Shown in pieces: positions 1-6,256 of a stretch of 6,256 bases of DNA. The notes under the pieces were generated by a model, which saw nothing but the letters and a program-made list of their open reading frames with translations, was not told the DNA's origin and did no database searches. The first letter of the stretch is position 1, and every line of letters begins with the position of its first letter. The position numbers were made by a program, and so were the translations under genes. Source of the DNA: Acholeplasmataceae bacterium UBA6190 (GTDB lineage Bacteria; Bacillota_I; Bacilli_A; Acholeplasmatales; Acholeplasmataceae); NCBI GenBank assembly GCA_002422045.1, contig DITG01000096.1, positions 1-6,256 of the forward strand, given 5' to 3'.

Positions 1-519
1 GTGTTCCATGATGTCAATTTCACCAGAATTTGGCCAATTGCCATATCTCCAGTCAGTCGGTAACATCCAAATCGCTGGCCATGTGCCGACACCTTCCGGT
101 AGTTTCGCGCTGACTTCGATTTTACCATATTTCCAGTCACCCTTGTTTTTAGAAATGACACGTGCTGAGGTATAATTTCTGCCACCGAGTGCCTGAACTC
201 TGGCTTCAATGACCATACGTCCATTTTCATTCCAAGCATTGGATGCACCTGTGGTGTAATACTGCAATTCATTATTGCCCCAACCACCGCCACCGACGTC
301 ATAGCCCCATTTGGTGCTATCTAGTGCTCCGTCAACTTCAAACTCGTCTGACCAGACCAGTTCATAGTCATTGATGTCTTCGATATCATAAACATAACCC
401 GCACCTTTGCAAAGCGAGTAATCTGTCTTGATGGGTTCCTCAGTGGGTTCCTGGGTTTCGCAACCCAAGAGAACCCCTGAGAAAAAGAGTAGTGTGAGTA
501 AAATCCAAAATTTTTTCAT
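1..519 (-). CDS. GH16 family beta-glucanase (laminarinase-like) lipoprotein, 3' end cut by window edge
   Basis: Predicted extracellular endo-beta-1,3-glucanase, membrane-anchored by lipid. The 173 visible codons run open to the window edge. Residues 1-20 form a lipoprotein signal peptide (MKKFWILLTLLF core, lipobox VLLGC, Cys20 as the lipidated residue), followed by a Glu/Pro/Thr linker (about 21-32). The GH16 fold begins near residue 53 with LVWSDEFEVDG, then KWGYDVGGGGWGNNELQYYT (70-89), the substrate-cleft strand YGKIEVSAKLPEG (131-143), TWPAIWMLP (146-154) and the catalytic GEIDIME motif: Glu167 nucleophile, Asp169 helper, Glu172 acid/base by family knowledge. The ExDxxE spacing and NNELQYYT are typical of laminarinases rather than of lichenases. 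The rest of the catalytic domain, and any binding module, lies outside the window. ATG at 517-519 is chosen because it gives an intact signal peptide and has AGGAG six bases upstream. It starts one base after the permease stop, so translation is probably coupled. Exact substrate (laminarin or another beta-glucan) is inferred; family membership is secure. Confidence 0.93.
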   Translation of the reverse strand, partial: MKKFWILLTLLFFSGVLLGCETQEPTEEPIKTDYSLCKGAGYVYDIEDINDYELVWSDEFEVDGALDSTKWGYDVGGGGWGNNELQYYTTGASNAWNENGRMVIEARVQALGGRNYTSARVISKNKGDWKYGKIEVSAKLPEGVGTWPAIWMLPTDWRYGNWPNSGEIDIMEH

Positions 520-520
520 G

Positions 521-1591
521 TTATTCTCCTGTCATACCGGTACGTTCAATACCTTCGATGAATTTCTTTTGAGCGACCAGATAAATGATGAAGAGCGGAA
601 TCATGGAAACAAATGTCGCAGCCATCTTGTAGGCTTCGTTGATTCTTGCTTCTCCTGCCTGTCCGGGAATTGCTCCTGCCAGATTGGAGAACTGAGAATC
701 AAACTGAGACAGTCTCATGACAATCAACGGATTGTTCGCACTGTAATACATGGTTGCTGAATAAATATCGTTCCAATTCCAGACAAATGAAAACAGGAAG
801 ACCGTGATGATGATCGGCACAACCAGTTTGACGTAAATATGCCAGAACACTTGTGTTGAAGAAGCGCCGTCAATACGTGCGGCTTCATCCAAGGAAATTG
901 GAATCATTTTGAAAAAGTTATAAAAGATCAAGATGAGAATGGCTGAGTTGATCCCCTGTCCAAACAGTGTGAATGTCGATTGTGGCATGAGTGTCTGGAA
1001 CAGTGTTGGTTTGAGCATACCTTCCAAGAAAGTGCCCCGTATGGAGTTAAAGAAAGGTACCCAAATCGTATCCTGCAGTCTTGAAATGATCATGATGCGC
1101 GGTATGGTCACCATGGGTAGAGGAATGACGAAGGAAAGCAAGACCATCACAAACCAAAACTTCTTGAATTTGAAGTTATAGCGTGCAAATGCAAAACCAG
1201 TCAGTGATGCAATCACGGTCTGAATCACCGCTAGGAACGTGATATTCTTCAGCGATCTCCATAAGTTACCACCGTTTCTGAAAATGCCTAAAATGGCTTG
1301 GAAAGGCGCTTCGGCAAAGTTTGCCAAGGATGGGGGAAGTAATCCTAAGACACGATTGGCAACCACATAGTTGGTCAGATTGAGTTGTGTCGGAATCCAA
1401 CTGACTTCAGGGTTGACCAAGTCAACTTGAGTTAGGAAGGACATCGAAATCATCTTCAGTAAGGGATATAAGAAAATGTAGCTGACACCGATCAAGAGTG
1501 CATAAACGATTGCCTTACCAATCCAACCTTGGGTCGCACTATGACCCATCAGCTTTTTCTTTAATTTTTTGAGATCAAGTTTCGCTGTCAT
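521..1591 (-). CDS. Carbohydrate ABC transporter permease, MalG type (COG0395)
   Basis: Inner subunit of a binding-protein-dependent sugar importer, pairing with the MalF-type permease encoded just upstream. The 356-residue protein has a short basic N-terminus (residues 1-26), a first membrane helix at about 27-50, further helices at about 117-136, 145-165, 213-230, 257-275 and 322-340, and a typical MalG C-terminus (FIEGIERTGMTGE). The ATPase-docking EAA loop is clear: EAARIDGAS at 236-244 with the conserved Pro259. It is longer than the usual 270-300 residues. Extra sequence sits between helices 1 and 2 (about 78-112) and before the EAA helix (about 178-212), including FTLFGQGINSAILILIFYNF. 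From memory this resembles the LplB/YtcP-associated permeases found beside DUF5696 genes. The start overlaps the end of the upstream permease by 17 bp and has AAGGAGG nine bases upstream. Substrate is not readable from the permease; the adjacent GH16 gene suggests glucan oligosaccharides. Confidence 0.93.
   Translation of the reverse strand: MTAKLDLKKLKKKLMGHSATQGWIGKAIVYALLIGVSYIFLYPLLKMISMSFLTQVDLVNPEVSWIPTQLNLTNYVVANRVLGLLPPSLANFAEAPFQAILGIFRNGGNLWRSLKNITFLAVIQTVIASLTGFAFARYNFKFKKFWFVMVLLSFVIPLPMVTIPRIMIISRLQDTIWVPFFNSIRGTFLEGMLKPTLFQTLMPQSTFTLFGQGINSAILILIFYNFFKMIPISLDEAARIDGASSTQVFWHIYVKLVVPIIITVFLFSFVWNWNDIYSATMYYSANNPLIVMRLSQFDSQFSNLAGAIPGQAGEARINEAYKMAATFVSMIPLFIIYLVAQKKFIEGIERTGMTGE
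526..530 (-). promoter_or_regulatory. Ribosome binding site of the GH16 gene
   Basis: AGGAG on the minus strand, six bases before the ATG at 517-519. It lies within the last codons of the MalG-type permease gene, just before its TAA stop, so ribosomes finishing the permease can restart on the glucanase. Confidence 0.85.
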
Positions 1592-2612
1592 GGGGTGCTA
1601 CCTCCTTCTTCTTGAAGATGGTTTTCGTTTGATGCCATATCCGTTTCATACCGTCTTTGAATGTTTCTTCGTTTTGACGTTTTTGCATCTTCTGCATCTT
1701 TTCAAGGTTGCGTTTCTGACGCTCACGGAGTGATTCTTCATAGATTTCATGATCTCTTTCTTTGAGCAAGAAGAATGCGATGCCAACAAAGATCAAGACG
1801 ATGAATGAGTACACCAAGACAACAGCTGCTGCAAATCCGAGTCCGGATGCGTAGTTGTCACGAATGGTGTTGACGACGAACTGATAGATCGGATTGACTT
1901 CAAAAATCGCGATCTGGACAACTGAAAAGATGGCAACGACAAGTGCTGTGGACTTGATGTTGGGAATCGTGATCTTCCAGAGGATCTGCCATGAGTTTGC
2001 GCCATCGATCTGAGCTGCTTCAAACATCTGTGTGTTGATTTTCTGCAAGCCGTTCATGAACAAGATGATCGGAATACCGGTAAACCATAATATGAGTGTG
2101 AAGTTATTGAAAATACTGGCAAGCATATCTGCCAAAAACGGCGAATAGTTTTCAATCATACGGAAGATGATGATCTCTGTGACATCAATAGTCGATGTCG
2201 AATCGGCACTGATGAGCTGTGTCATGACCGGACCCGACAAAACAACGACCGGGAAGAAATAGATCATTCTGAATCCGGCACGGAATTTGATGTTCGTGTT
2301 GAGCAACATCGACAAGATGAATGCCAAAACGATGATGGCTGGCACATAAGTGAGCTCAACCACGATGAAATCGATGATTAAAGGATTGAACACCGTATTT
2401 CTGAAAAACAGAACTTCGAAATTGGTGAGTCCAATGTAAGTATTCGCCCACCCGGTGATGTTTCTGACCACAGAGTTCAAGGACAAAAACATGGTGTAAA
2501 GGAATGGATAAGCCACAAAAATGACGAACCCGATGAGCCATGGCAACAAGAACAAATAAGCATTCAAATTGGTGTTTTTCGAGAACACTGATTTCTGACG
2601 TTTTCTTTTCAT
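1575..2612 (-). CDS. Sugar ABC transporter permease, MalF/UgpA type (COG1175)
   Basis: Second membrane subunit of the same sugar importer. The 345-residue protein has six predicted helices (roughly 18-42, 81-105, 114-135, 165-189, 220-242, 261-284) after a basic N-terminus. LNAYLFLLPWLIGFVIFVAYPF is the characteristic MalF-type first helix, and RAGFRMIYFFPVV and ILWFTGIPIILFMNGL are familiar family stretches. The EAA loop that contacts the ATPase is EAAQIDGANSW at 198-208, with Pro217. After the last helix comes an unusual cytoplasmic tail of about 60 residues (285-345), rich in Lys, Arg, Glu and Gln, with the repeat-like KMQKMQKRQ. Two ATG codons are adjacent (2613-2615 and 2610-2612). The downstream one is preferred because it lies five bases from the AAGGAGG site, whereas the first is only two bases away; the difference is one Met. 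The stop is TGA. The gene follows DUF5696 after 7-10 bp and overlaps the MalG-type gene, so co-translation is likely. Confidence 0.93.
   Translation of the reverse strand: MKRKRQKSVFSKNTNLNAYLFLLPWLIGFVIFVAYPFLYTMFLSLNSVVRNITGWANTYIGLTNFEVLFFRNTVFNPLIIDFIVVELTYVPAIIVLAFILSMLLNTNIKFRAGFRMIYFFPVVVLSGPVMTQLISADSTSTIDVTEIIIFRMIENYSPFLADMLASIFNNFTLILWFTGIPIILFMNGLQKINTQMFEAAQIDGANSWQILWKITIPNIKSTALVVAIFSVVQIAIFEVNPIYQFVVNTIRDNYASGLGFAAAVVLVYSFIVLIFVGIAFFLLKERDHEIYEESLRERQKRNLEKMQKMQKRQNEETFKDGMKRIWHQTKTIFKKKEVAPHDSET
1601..1607 (-). promoter_or_regulatory. Ribosome binding site of the MalG-type permease gene
   Basis: AAGGAGG on the minus strand, nine bases before the ATG at 1589-1591. It is embedded in the coding sequence for the basic C-terminal tail of the upstream permease (the FKKKEVA segment). 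Together with the 17 bp gene overlap this indicates translational coupling. Confidence 0.85.
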
Positions 2613-2617
2613 CATGT

Positions 2618-2624
2618 CCTCCTT
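2618..2624 (-). promoter_or_regulatory. Ribosome binding site that decides the MalF-type permease start
   Basis: AAGGAGG on the minus strand; its two leading A bases are the last two bases of the TAA stop of the DUF5696 gene. It is two bases from the first ATG and five from the second, which favours the second ATG (2610-2612) as the start. Confidence 0.85.
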
Positions 2625-5010
2625 AGTCCAAGACTCTATAGTTCAATGGACTGACTGTGCGTCCACCATAGGTTTGAATGTCGTCTGTATAATTGATGAC
2701 AATCTCAACGCCATTGGCATACCGATTCACGATGACCCCAGGAGCAACCACGATTCGATCGATCCATTGGCTACCGAGCACAGATTCATAAGCACTGTTC
2801 ATCCGTCTGTACATGTGATGAATCAAGTCCTCATACAAATCAAACTCTGTGGAGTAGAAATTGGATGAGTTCGTGGAAATCAGTTCATAAGATGGGTCAT
2901 GTGTCAAAATGAACGATGGATAGACGTTGTAGTCAATCATGCGTAAAATATCAGTTTCGGTGTAGAAGCTGAAGTTTGCATAGGTTGCATAGACTTCCAT
3001 GGAACCTGACAAGACGATTTGCAAGAAAGGTACCGTATCGGTTTGAATCAGATATTGTGAGGTAAACATCGGAGACTGCAAATATCTGGATACACTTGCC
3101 CATAGGTATTGATTCGGATTCACTGCGTTGATGGCATACGATTCGCTGATGTCTCCCAACGTGTTCTGATACAGATCGATCACACCTTCGATGTTGATTT
3201 CACTTCTGCCGTAATCGCCATAGAGCTGATTGGTCATGCCAGCATACGTCAAGCTTTGCATGCCAAGACTTCTCACACGCTTTTCATGTGATTTCATCCA
3301 GCTTGCAACAAGTGTCGGACGTGCAAAATACATATCTTCGACAGGACCGACTTCTCTGAACATGTGTTCACGGATGTACCATCCGTTCAAGTGCTTCGCT
3401 GCATTGCCAAGTAAACTCATCTGTTCTTCATAGATGGTGACATAATCGAGTGCAAGAGAAACATCAATGCCTAAGTCATTCAAATCACCAATGACACGTT
3501 CGAAATCTCGTTTGGTACCAATCGATCCGATCCAGTCGGGACGATCTTTGTCACCAAGGGTGATACCACCTTTTTGATAACCATAGAGACCTGAATTGAT
3601 GTTTTCGATACCATCACCATGTAATTTGGTGAGAATCTCTTTGACTTGATCAATGGTGGTGACCACGACATCTCGGGTACCAATCAAGTTATTCATCGCA
3701 TCTGACATGATAAAGTCAAGACGAATCGGCATCTTTTCAGATGCAATCAGATTGTTGTTTAAGATACCATACTCAATCAGATGATCACGGTATTTTTTAG
3801 CCATGCCAACATAGTCGGCAGGATAATCATCTGTGGTGCCATCGCCTTGCAGGAAATCATATTTGAGACGCACATCGAAATGATTGCGTTCTTCATATAG
3901 CGTCGGATAGCCCGCGCCAGATTGATTGTAGATTTGCTGATAGAGTGAATTGTAGGTAAAACGTGAATACACATAATTATAAGGTGTTCTGTTGTTGTGC
4001 GGAGAACCGATGATTTCCATGTATTCAGCACCCGATGTCGCGTAAGCGACGAATGCCGCTTGGCGATTGCCATGAGCGAGGCCAAAGACTGGCATGGAGG
4101 GATCTTTCATCGGAACATATGGATTTTGATAACGGTAATGGTAGGTACCGCTTGACATGTCAGCACCATAGACATCGCCAATATAAGTCGATAGTGATGT
4201 CGTATTGTCTTGGAATCTCATCAAAGCGCCACTGCCATCAGGCAAGAAAATATAGCCAGGAATTCTGGGTTTGGCCACCGCGGCTGTTGCACGTGGATAA
4301 TCCATAGCAGCCATGTCAAAGATGAGTTGTTGTCCACCGGAAGCGCCTAAGAATGGGCTAAAGATGAATGCTGCAATCTTGTTCGTGTCATTGCCATTGA
4401 TTTCATCATCTCTGATTTCATATTCCAAACCACTTGAGGTGAGATAGATATGAACAGAAACCATGACATCGATCACATCAAAGGTCACATCGAGACGATA
4501 ATGGGTATCATCGTTATTGACCATCACGAGTGTGGATCTGACAGCACTTTCAGATGCTGAGGAAATGGTTTTGATGCCCAGTGAGGAATCATAATATTCC
4601 ATGGACAACAGTGAGTTACCGATACCTTCATAGAGTGTATTCATGCGGTCTTCCAAAGGCACGCATGTTGCTAGAATCTCTGCCTCGGTTGCAACTGGAT
4701 CGGTACGTTCCAAAAGTGCATCGCAATTATCTCTGATCTTGGTATCAAATTCGATATCAAGACCTGTCTTCCATGTGTATCCGTTACGGGTATCGAAGAT
4801 CGCGAATACATCTCTTGAATCTCTGAAATAATACTTGAAAGGACCAACAGCCTTCAAAAATTGCATGTCTGTCGGTTCTTGAATGACATAGGTGACTGAA
4901 TCTGGTGGTAATTTGGTATCTTTGGAGGATTCAACATAGGCTGCATCGAGTGTCATCGATGACAGGAAGATGATCAGGAAGATCATGAATTTCTTCTTAT
5001 TGAGTAACAT
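2623..5010 (-). CDS. Secreted DUF5696 domain-containing protein, possible TIM-barrel carbohydrate-active protein
   Basis: A 795-residue exported protein whose biochemical function I cannot name. Residues 1-23 form a Sec signal peptide (KKK, then FMIFLIIFLSSM, likely cleavage after LDA) with no lipobox Cys. An N-terminal beta-rich region (about 40-415) includes IPGYIFLPDGSGALMRF (250-266), TYIGDVYGAD (275-284) and a linker helix YPADYVGMAKKYRDHLIEYG (396-415), all of which I associate with DUF5696. A probable TIM barrel follows: IRLDFIMSD (429-437), VKEILTKLHGDGIENINSG (456-474), FERVIGDLNDLGIDVSLALD (503-522) and YGDYGRSEINIEG (597-609). The C-terminal part carries VPFLQIVLSGSMEVYA (660-675), another family signature, and ends with a beta module (GVIVNRYANGVEIVINYTDD, 758-777). 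Acidic residues Asp432, Asp522, Asp599 and Glu604 sit where glycosidase barrels often place catalytic groups, but this is inference. Its place between the YIP1 gene and the permeases argues for a role in glycan capture or trimming outside the cell. The start is supported by AAGGAGG nine bases upstream and by the intact signal peptide; it overlaps the YIP1 gene by 14 bp. Confidence 0.85.
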   Translation of the reverse strand: MLLNKKKFMIFLIIFLSSMTLDAAYVESSKDTKLPPDSVTYVIQEPTDMQFLKAVGPFKYYFRDSRDVFAIFDTRNGYTWKTGLDIEFDTKIRDNCDALLERTDPVATEAEILATCVPLEDRMNTLYEGIGNSLLSMEYYDSSLGIKTISSASESAVRSTLVMVNNDDTHYRLDVTFDVIDVMVSVHIYLTSSGLEYEIRDDEINGNDTNKIAAFIFSPFLGASGGQQLIFDMAAMDYPRATAAVAKPRIPGYIFLPDGSGALMRFQDNTTSLSTYIGDVYGADMSSGTYHYRYQNPYVPMKDPSMPVFGLAHGNRQAAFVAYATSGAEYMEIIGSPHNNRTPYNYVYSRFTYNSLYQQIYNQSGAGYPTLYEERNHFDVRLKYDFLQGDGTTDDYPADYVGMAKKYRDHLIEYGILNNNLIASEKMPIRLDFIMSDAMNNLIGTRDVVVTTIDQVKEILTKLHGDGIENINSGLYGYQKGGITLGDKDRPDWIGSIGTKRDFERVIGDLNDLGIDVSLALDYVTIYEEQMSLLGNAAKHLNGWYIREHMFREVGPVEDMYFARPTLVASWMKSHEKRVRSLGMQSLTYAGMTNQLYGDYGRSEINIEGVIDLYQNTLGDISESYAINAVNPNQYLWASVSRYLQSPMFTSQYLIQTDTVPFLQIVLSGSMEVYATYANFSFYTETDILRMIDYNVYPSFILTHDPSYELISTNSSNFYSTEFDLYEDLIHHMYRRMNSAYESVLGSQWIDRIVVAPGVIVNRYANGVEIVINYTDDIQTYGGRTVSPLNYRVLD

Positions 5011-6256
5011 TTCGAATGACCTCCTTGAAGATGGCTTCTATGAACTGATAGAGTTGTTCCCACATCATGACAATGATGATGATGACGACTGCGAAAATCA
5101 AACTGAACAGGATGGTCATCAGAATACTCTTCACGGTTTGTCTGGCTGAATAATCATGCGTTTCAATGATACCTAAGAAGAGATTGACGAATGTCCAGAG
5201 CATGCCACCTCCCATGATGAAGGTGAGGAAGAATGTTTCATTGTAGGTCAGCACAAATGACAAGAGTGTTGTGGAAAAGAGTGCGACCATGAGCGGACCT
5301 GTGGAATAGATGAACATCTTGAAAATCTGTTTGGGACCGCCGATACCGTCATTGATTGAGGTATCGAGATAGTTACTGATGATCATCACACCGGTAATGG
5401 CGAAGAATCCAAGCACGATGGAAGACAAATCCATGTCTTCAGCGGCGACGAACTGGTAAATAAATCCCTTGTTGACGCTGTAATTCAAATATAAGGCAAA
5501 CAGCAGGATATAGAGAATGATCGTCGACTTCATGGTGCCACGATGACCTTTTTTGAGTTCATAGAAACTGTCAACGGGATGTCTCATCACTCTAAAGATA
5601 TAGAATAAATCTCTGACGATCGGAATATCGAAGAATCTTCTGATCGGTTGCGTCCATAACGTTATTTTTCCTGTCTTATGGTCGACAAAGGCGAGTGCCT
5701 TGGAGAGTACGACATAAACGACAAGCAAGATGATGACCGCACCCAATGCCGATTGAATGCCGACATTTCTGACTTCCCAATAGGCATCAGAATAACCGAC
5801 TCGATTACCTGCAAGTTCGAAGTGATGCATCGCATCTTCGTATTTTTCTTGTTGTAGATAGCTTTTGGCGATGTTGTCATGTGCAATAACCGACATTTGG
5901 TTGAGTTTCAAGACTTCATCCCAGACTACAATCGCTTCGCCATACTGACGAGAATTGTAAAGATCTAGGGCTTGATAAATCTTGTTGGCATAATCGGTTG
6001 GGACAAAGGATTGCAAGAAATTCTTCGAGTCATCAAGCGCCCAAATGTTACCTTTGGAATCGACTGCGACCGATGCAAGTTTCGAGAAGAGACCTGAAAT
6101 ATCGACGTTCAGTTGACCTGAGACCTGATTCGATGATCCGAAATTGAAAATGAAGTCACCATCCGGTGTATAGATGAAGATGGTACCATTTTGCATCGCT
6201 GCATAAATGATGCCTTGTTCATCGACATAAATGTCTCTGGCATCATCATATGAAAT
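4997..6256 (-). CDS. YIP1-family membrane protein with extracellular NHL-like and TPR regions, 5' end cut by window edge
   Basis: The reading frame is open to the window edge, giving 419 visible residues; the Met at 6194-6196 is internal, since the preceding codons read DDARDIYVDEQGIIYAA and continue the fold. Numbering from the first visible codon, residues 1-87 resemble NHL/beta-propeller blades (ARDIYVDEQGIIYAA, and LASVAVDSKGNIWALDDSKN). Residues 88-151 look like two TPR units (ALDLYNSRQYGEAIVVWDEV; AKSYLQQEKYEDAMHHFELA). A membrane helix follows (about 165-188), then a basic stretch (about 189-243, with PIRRFFDIPIVRD and FRVMRHPVDSFYELKKGHRG) and five more hydrophobic helices (about 245-260, 277-295, 314-336, 341-363, 375-397) that match a YIP1-type domain. 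Positive charges after the first helix place that loop inside, so the NHL and TPR parts should be outside. A signal peptide and more blades are expected beyond the window. The role is unknown; scaffolding or sensing for the neighbouring importer is inference. The stop TAA lies inside the start region of DUF5696. Confidence 0.82.
   Translation of the reverse strand: MSYDDARDIYVDEQGIIYAAMQNGTIFIYTPDGDFIFNFGSSNQVSGQLNVDISGLFSKLASVAVDSKGNIWALDDSKNFLQSFVPTDYANKIYQALDLYNSRQYGEAIVVWDEVLKLNQMSVIAHDNIAKSYLQQEKYEDAMHHFELAGNRVGYSDAYWEVRNVGIQSALGAVIILLVVYVVLSKALAFVDHKTGKITLWTQPIRRFFDIPIVRDLFYIFRVMRHPVDSFYELKKGHRGTMKSTIILYILLFALYLNYSVNKGFIYQFVAAEDMDLSSIVLGFFAITGVMIISNYLDTSINDGIGGPKQIFKMFIYSTGPLMVALFSTTLLSFVLTYNETFFLTFIMGGGMLWTFVNLFLGIIETHDYSARQTVKSILMTILFSLIFAVVIIIIVMMWEQLYQFIEAIFKEVIRNVTQ
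5020..5026 (-). promoter_or_regulatory. Ribosome binding site of the DUF5696 gene
   Basis: AAGGAGG on the minus strand, nine bases before the ATG at 5008-5010. It lies inside the 3' end of the YIP1-family gene, where it encodes part of the IFKEVI segment, and supports the chosen start with its full signal peptide. Confidence 0.85.

Noticed and set aside
430..470. Short direct repeats around GGAACCC in the GH16 gene
   Set aside because: They code for the repeated Glu-Pro linker (QEPTEEP) after the lipobox Cys, a common spacer in lipoproteins, and are too short for a regulatory or mobile element.
428..760. Plus-strand open frame of 110 codons across the GH16/permease junction
   Set aside because: It lies antisense to two well-supported genes, has no recognisable domain and reads as a shadow of their codon pattern.
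1575..1577. TGA at the end of the MalF-type permease as a possible Trp codon (Mollicutes code)
   Set aside because: Reading through would add only about 11 residues before a TAG; Trp codons I read in the window are TGG, so a real stop is simpler, though this does not fully exclude another code.
2614..2868. Plus-strand open frame of 84 codons opposite the 3' end of DUF5696
   Set aside because: Entirely antisense to a gene with family signatures there; composition (His/Ser/Ile-rich) is not protein-like.
3777..4085. Same-strand 102-codon frame nested inside DUF5696
   Set aside because: Out of frame within a long intact gene, with no domain or start signal of its own; a shadow frame.
5060..5090. 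ATG/GAT trinucleotide run resembling a simple repeat
   Set aside because: It encodes the hydrophobic VVIIIIVMM stretch of the last YIP1 membrane helix, so codon and residue bias explain it.
6194..6196. Internal ATG as a start for the YIP1-family gene
   Set aside because: The frame stays open upstream to the window edge and the preceding residues (DIYVDEQGIIYAA) continue the propeller-like repeat; no ribosome binding site precedes this ATG and it would leave the protein without a signal peptide.

Overview
The window is one tightly packed block of five genes, all on the minus strand and read from right to left: a YIP1-family membrane protein with an extracellular NHL/TPR region (5' end outside the window), a secreted DUF5696 protein, two carbohydrate ABC transporter permeases (MalF type, then MalG type), and a lipoprotein-type GH16 glucanase (3' end outside the window). 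Neighbouring genes overlap or nearly touch (14 bp overlap, 7 bp gap, 17 bp overlap, 1 bp gap). Every internal gene has a clear AGGAG-type ribosome binding site lying inside or across the end of the gene before it. No gene-free stretch, terminator or internal promoter is visible, so this looks like the middle and end part of a single transcript. No RNA gene, mobile element or CRISPR array was seen.

The organism looks like a low-to-mid GC member of the Bacillota/Mollicutes branch: G+C is about 40-45% in the lines I counted, the Shine-Dalgarno sites are strong, there is a lipobox signal peptide, and the protein families (DUF5696, YIP1, LplB/YtcP-like permeases) are those I know from Paenibacillus-like Bacillota and relatives. 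Trp codons that I read are TGG, and a TGA ends the first permease, which fits the standard code but does not prove it. A wall-less Acholeplasma/Izemoplasma-like host is possible; I cannot settle the lineage from this window.

Working model (inference): the GH16 lipoprotein cuts a beta-1,3-glucan (laminarin-like) outside the cell, the two permeases form the membrane channel of an importer for the products, DUF5696 handles the glycan on the outer face as a binding protein or unrecognised glycosidase, and the NHL-TPR-YIP1 protein scaffolds or senses at the membrane. Neither the ATPase nor the solute-binding protein of the importer is in the window; the ATPase may be a shared MsmX-type protein encoded elsewhere. 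The most interesting part is the linkage of two poorly understood proteins (YIP1 fusion and DUF5696) to a glycan importer and a glucanase.
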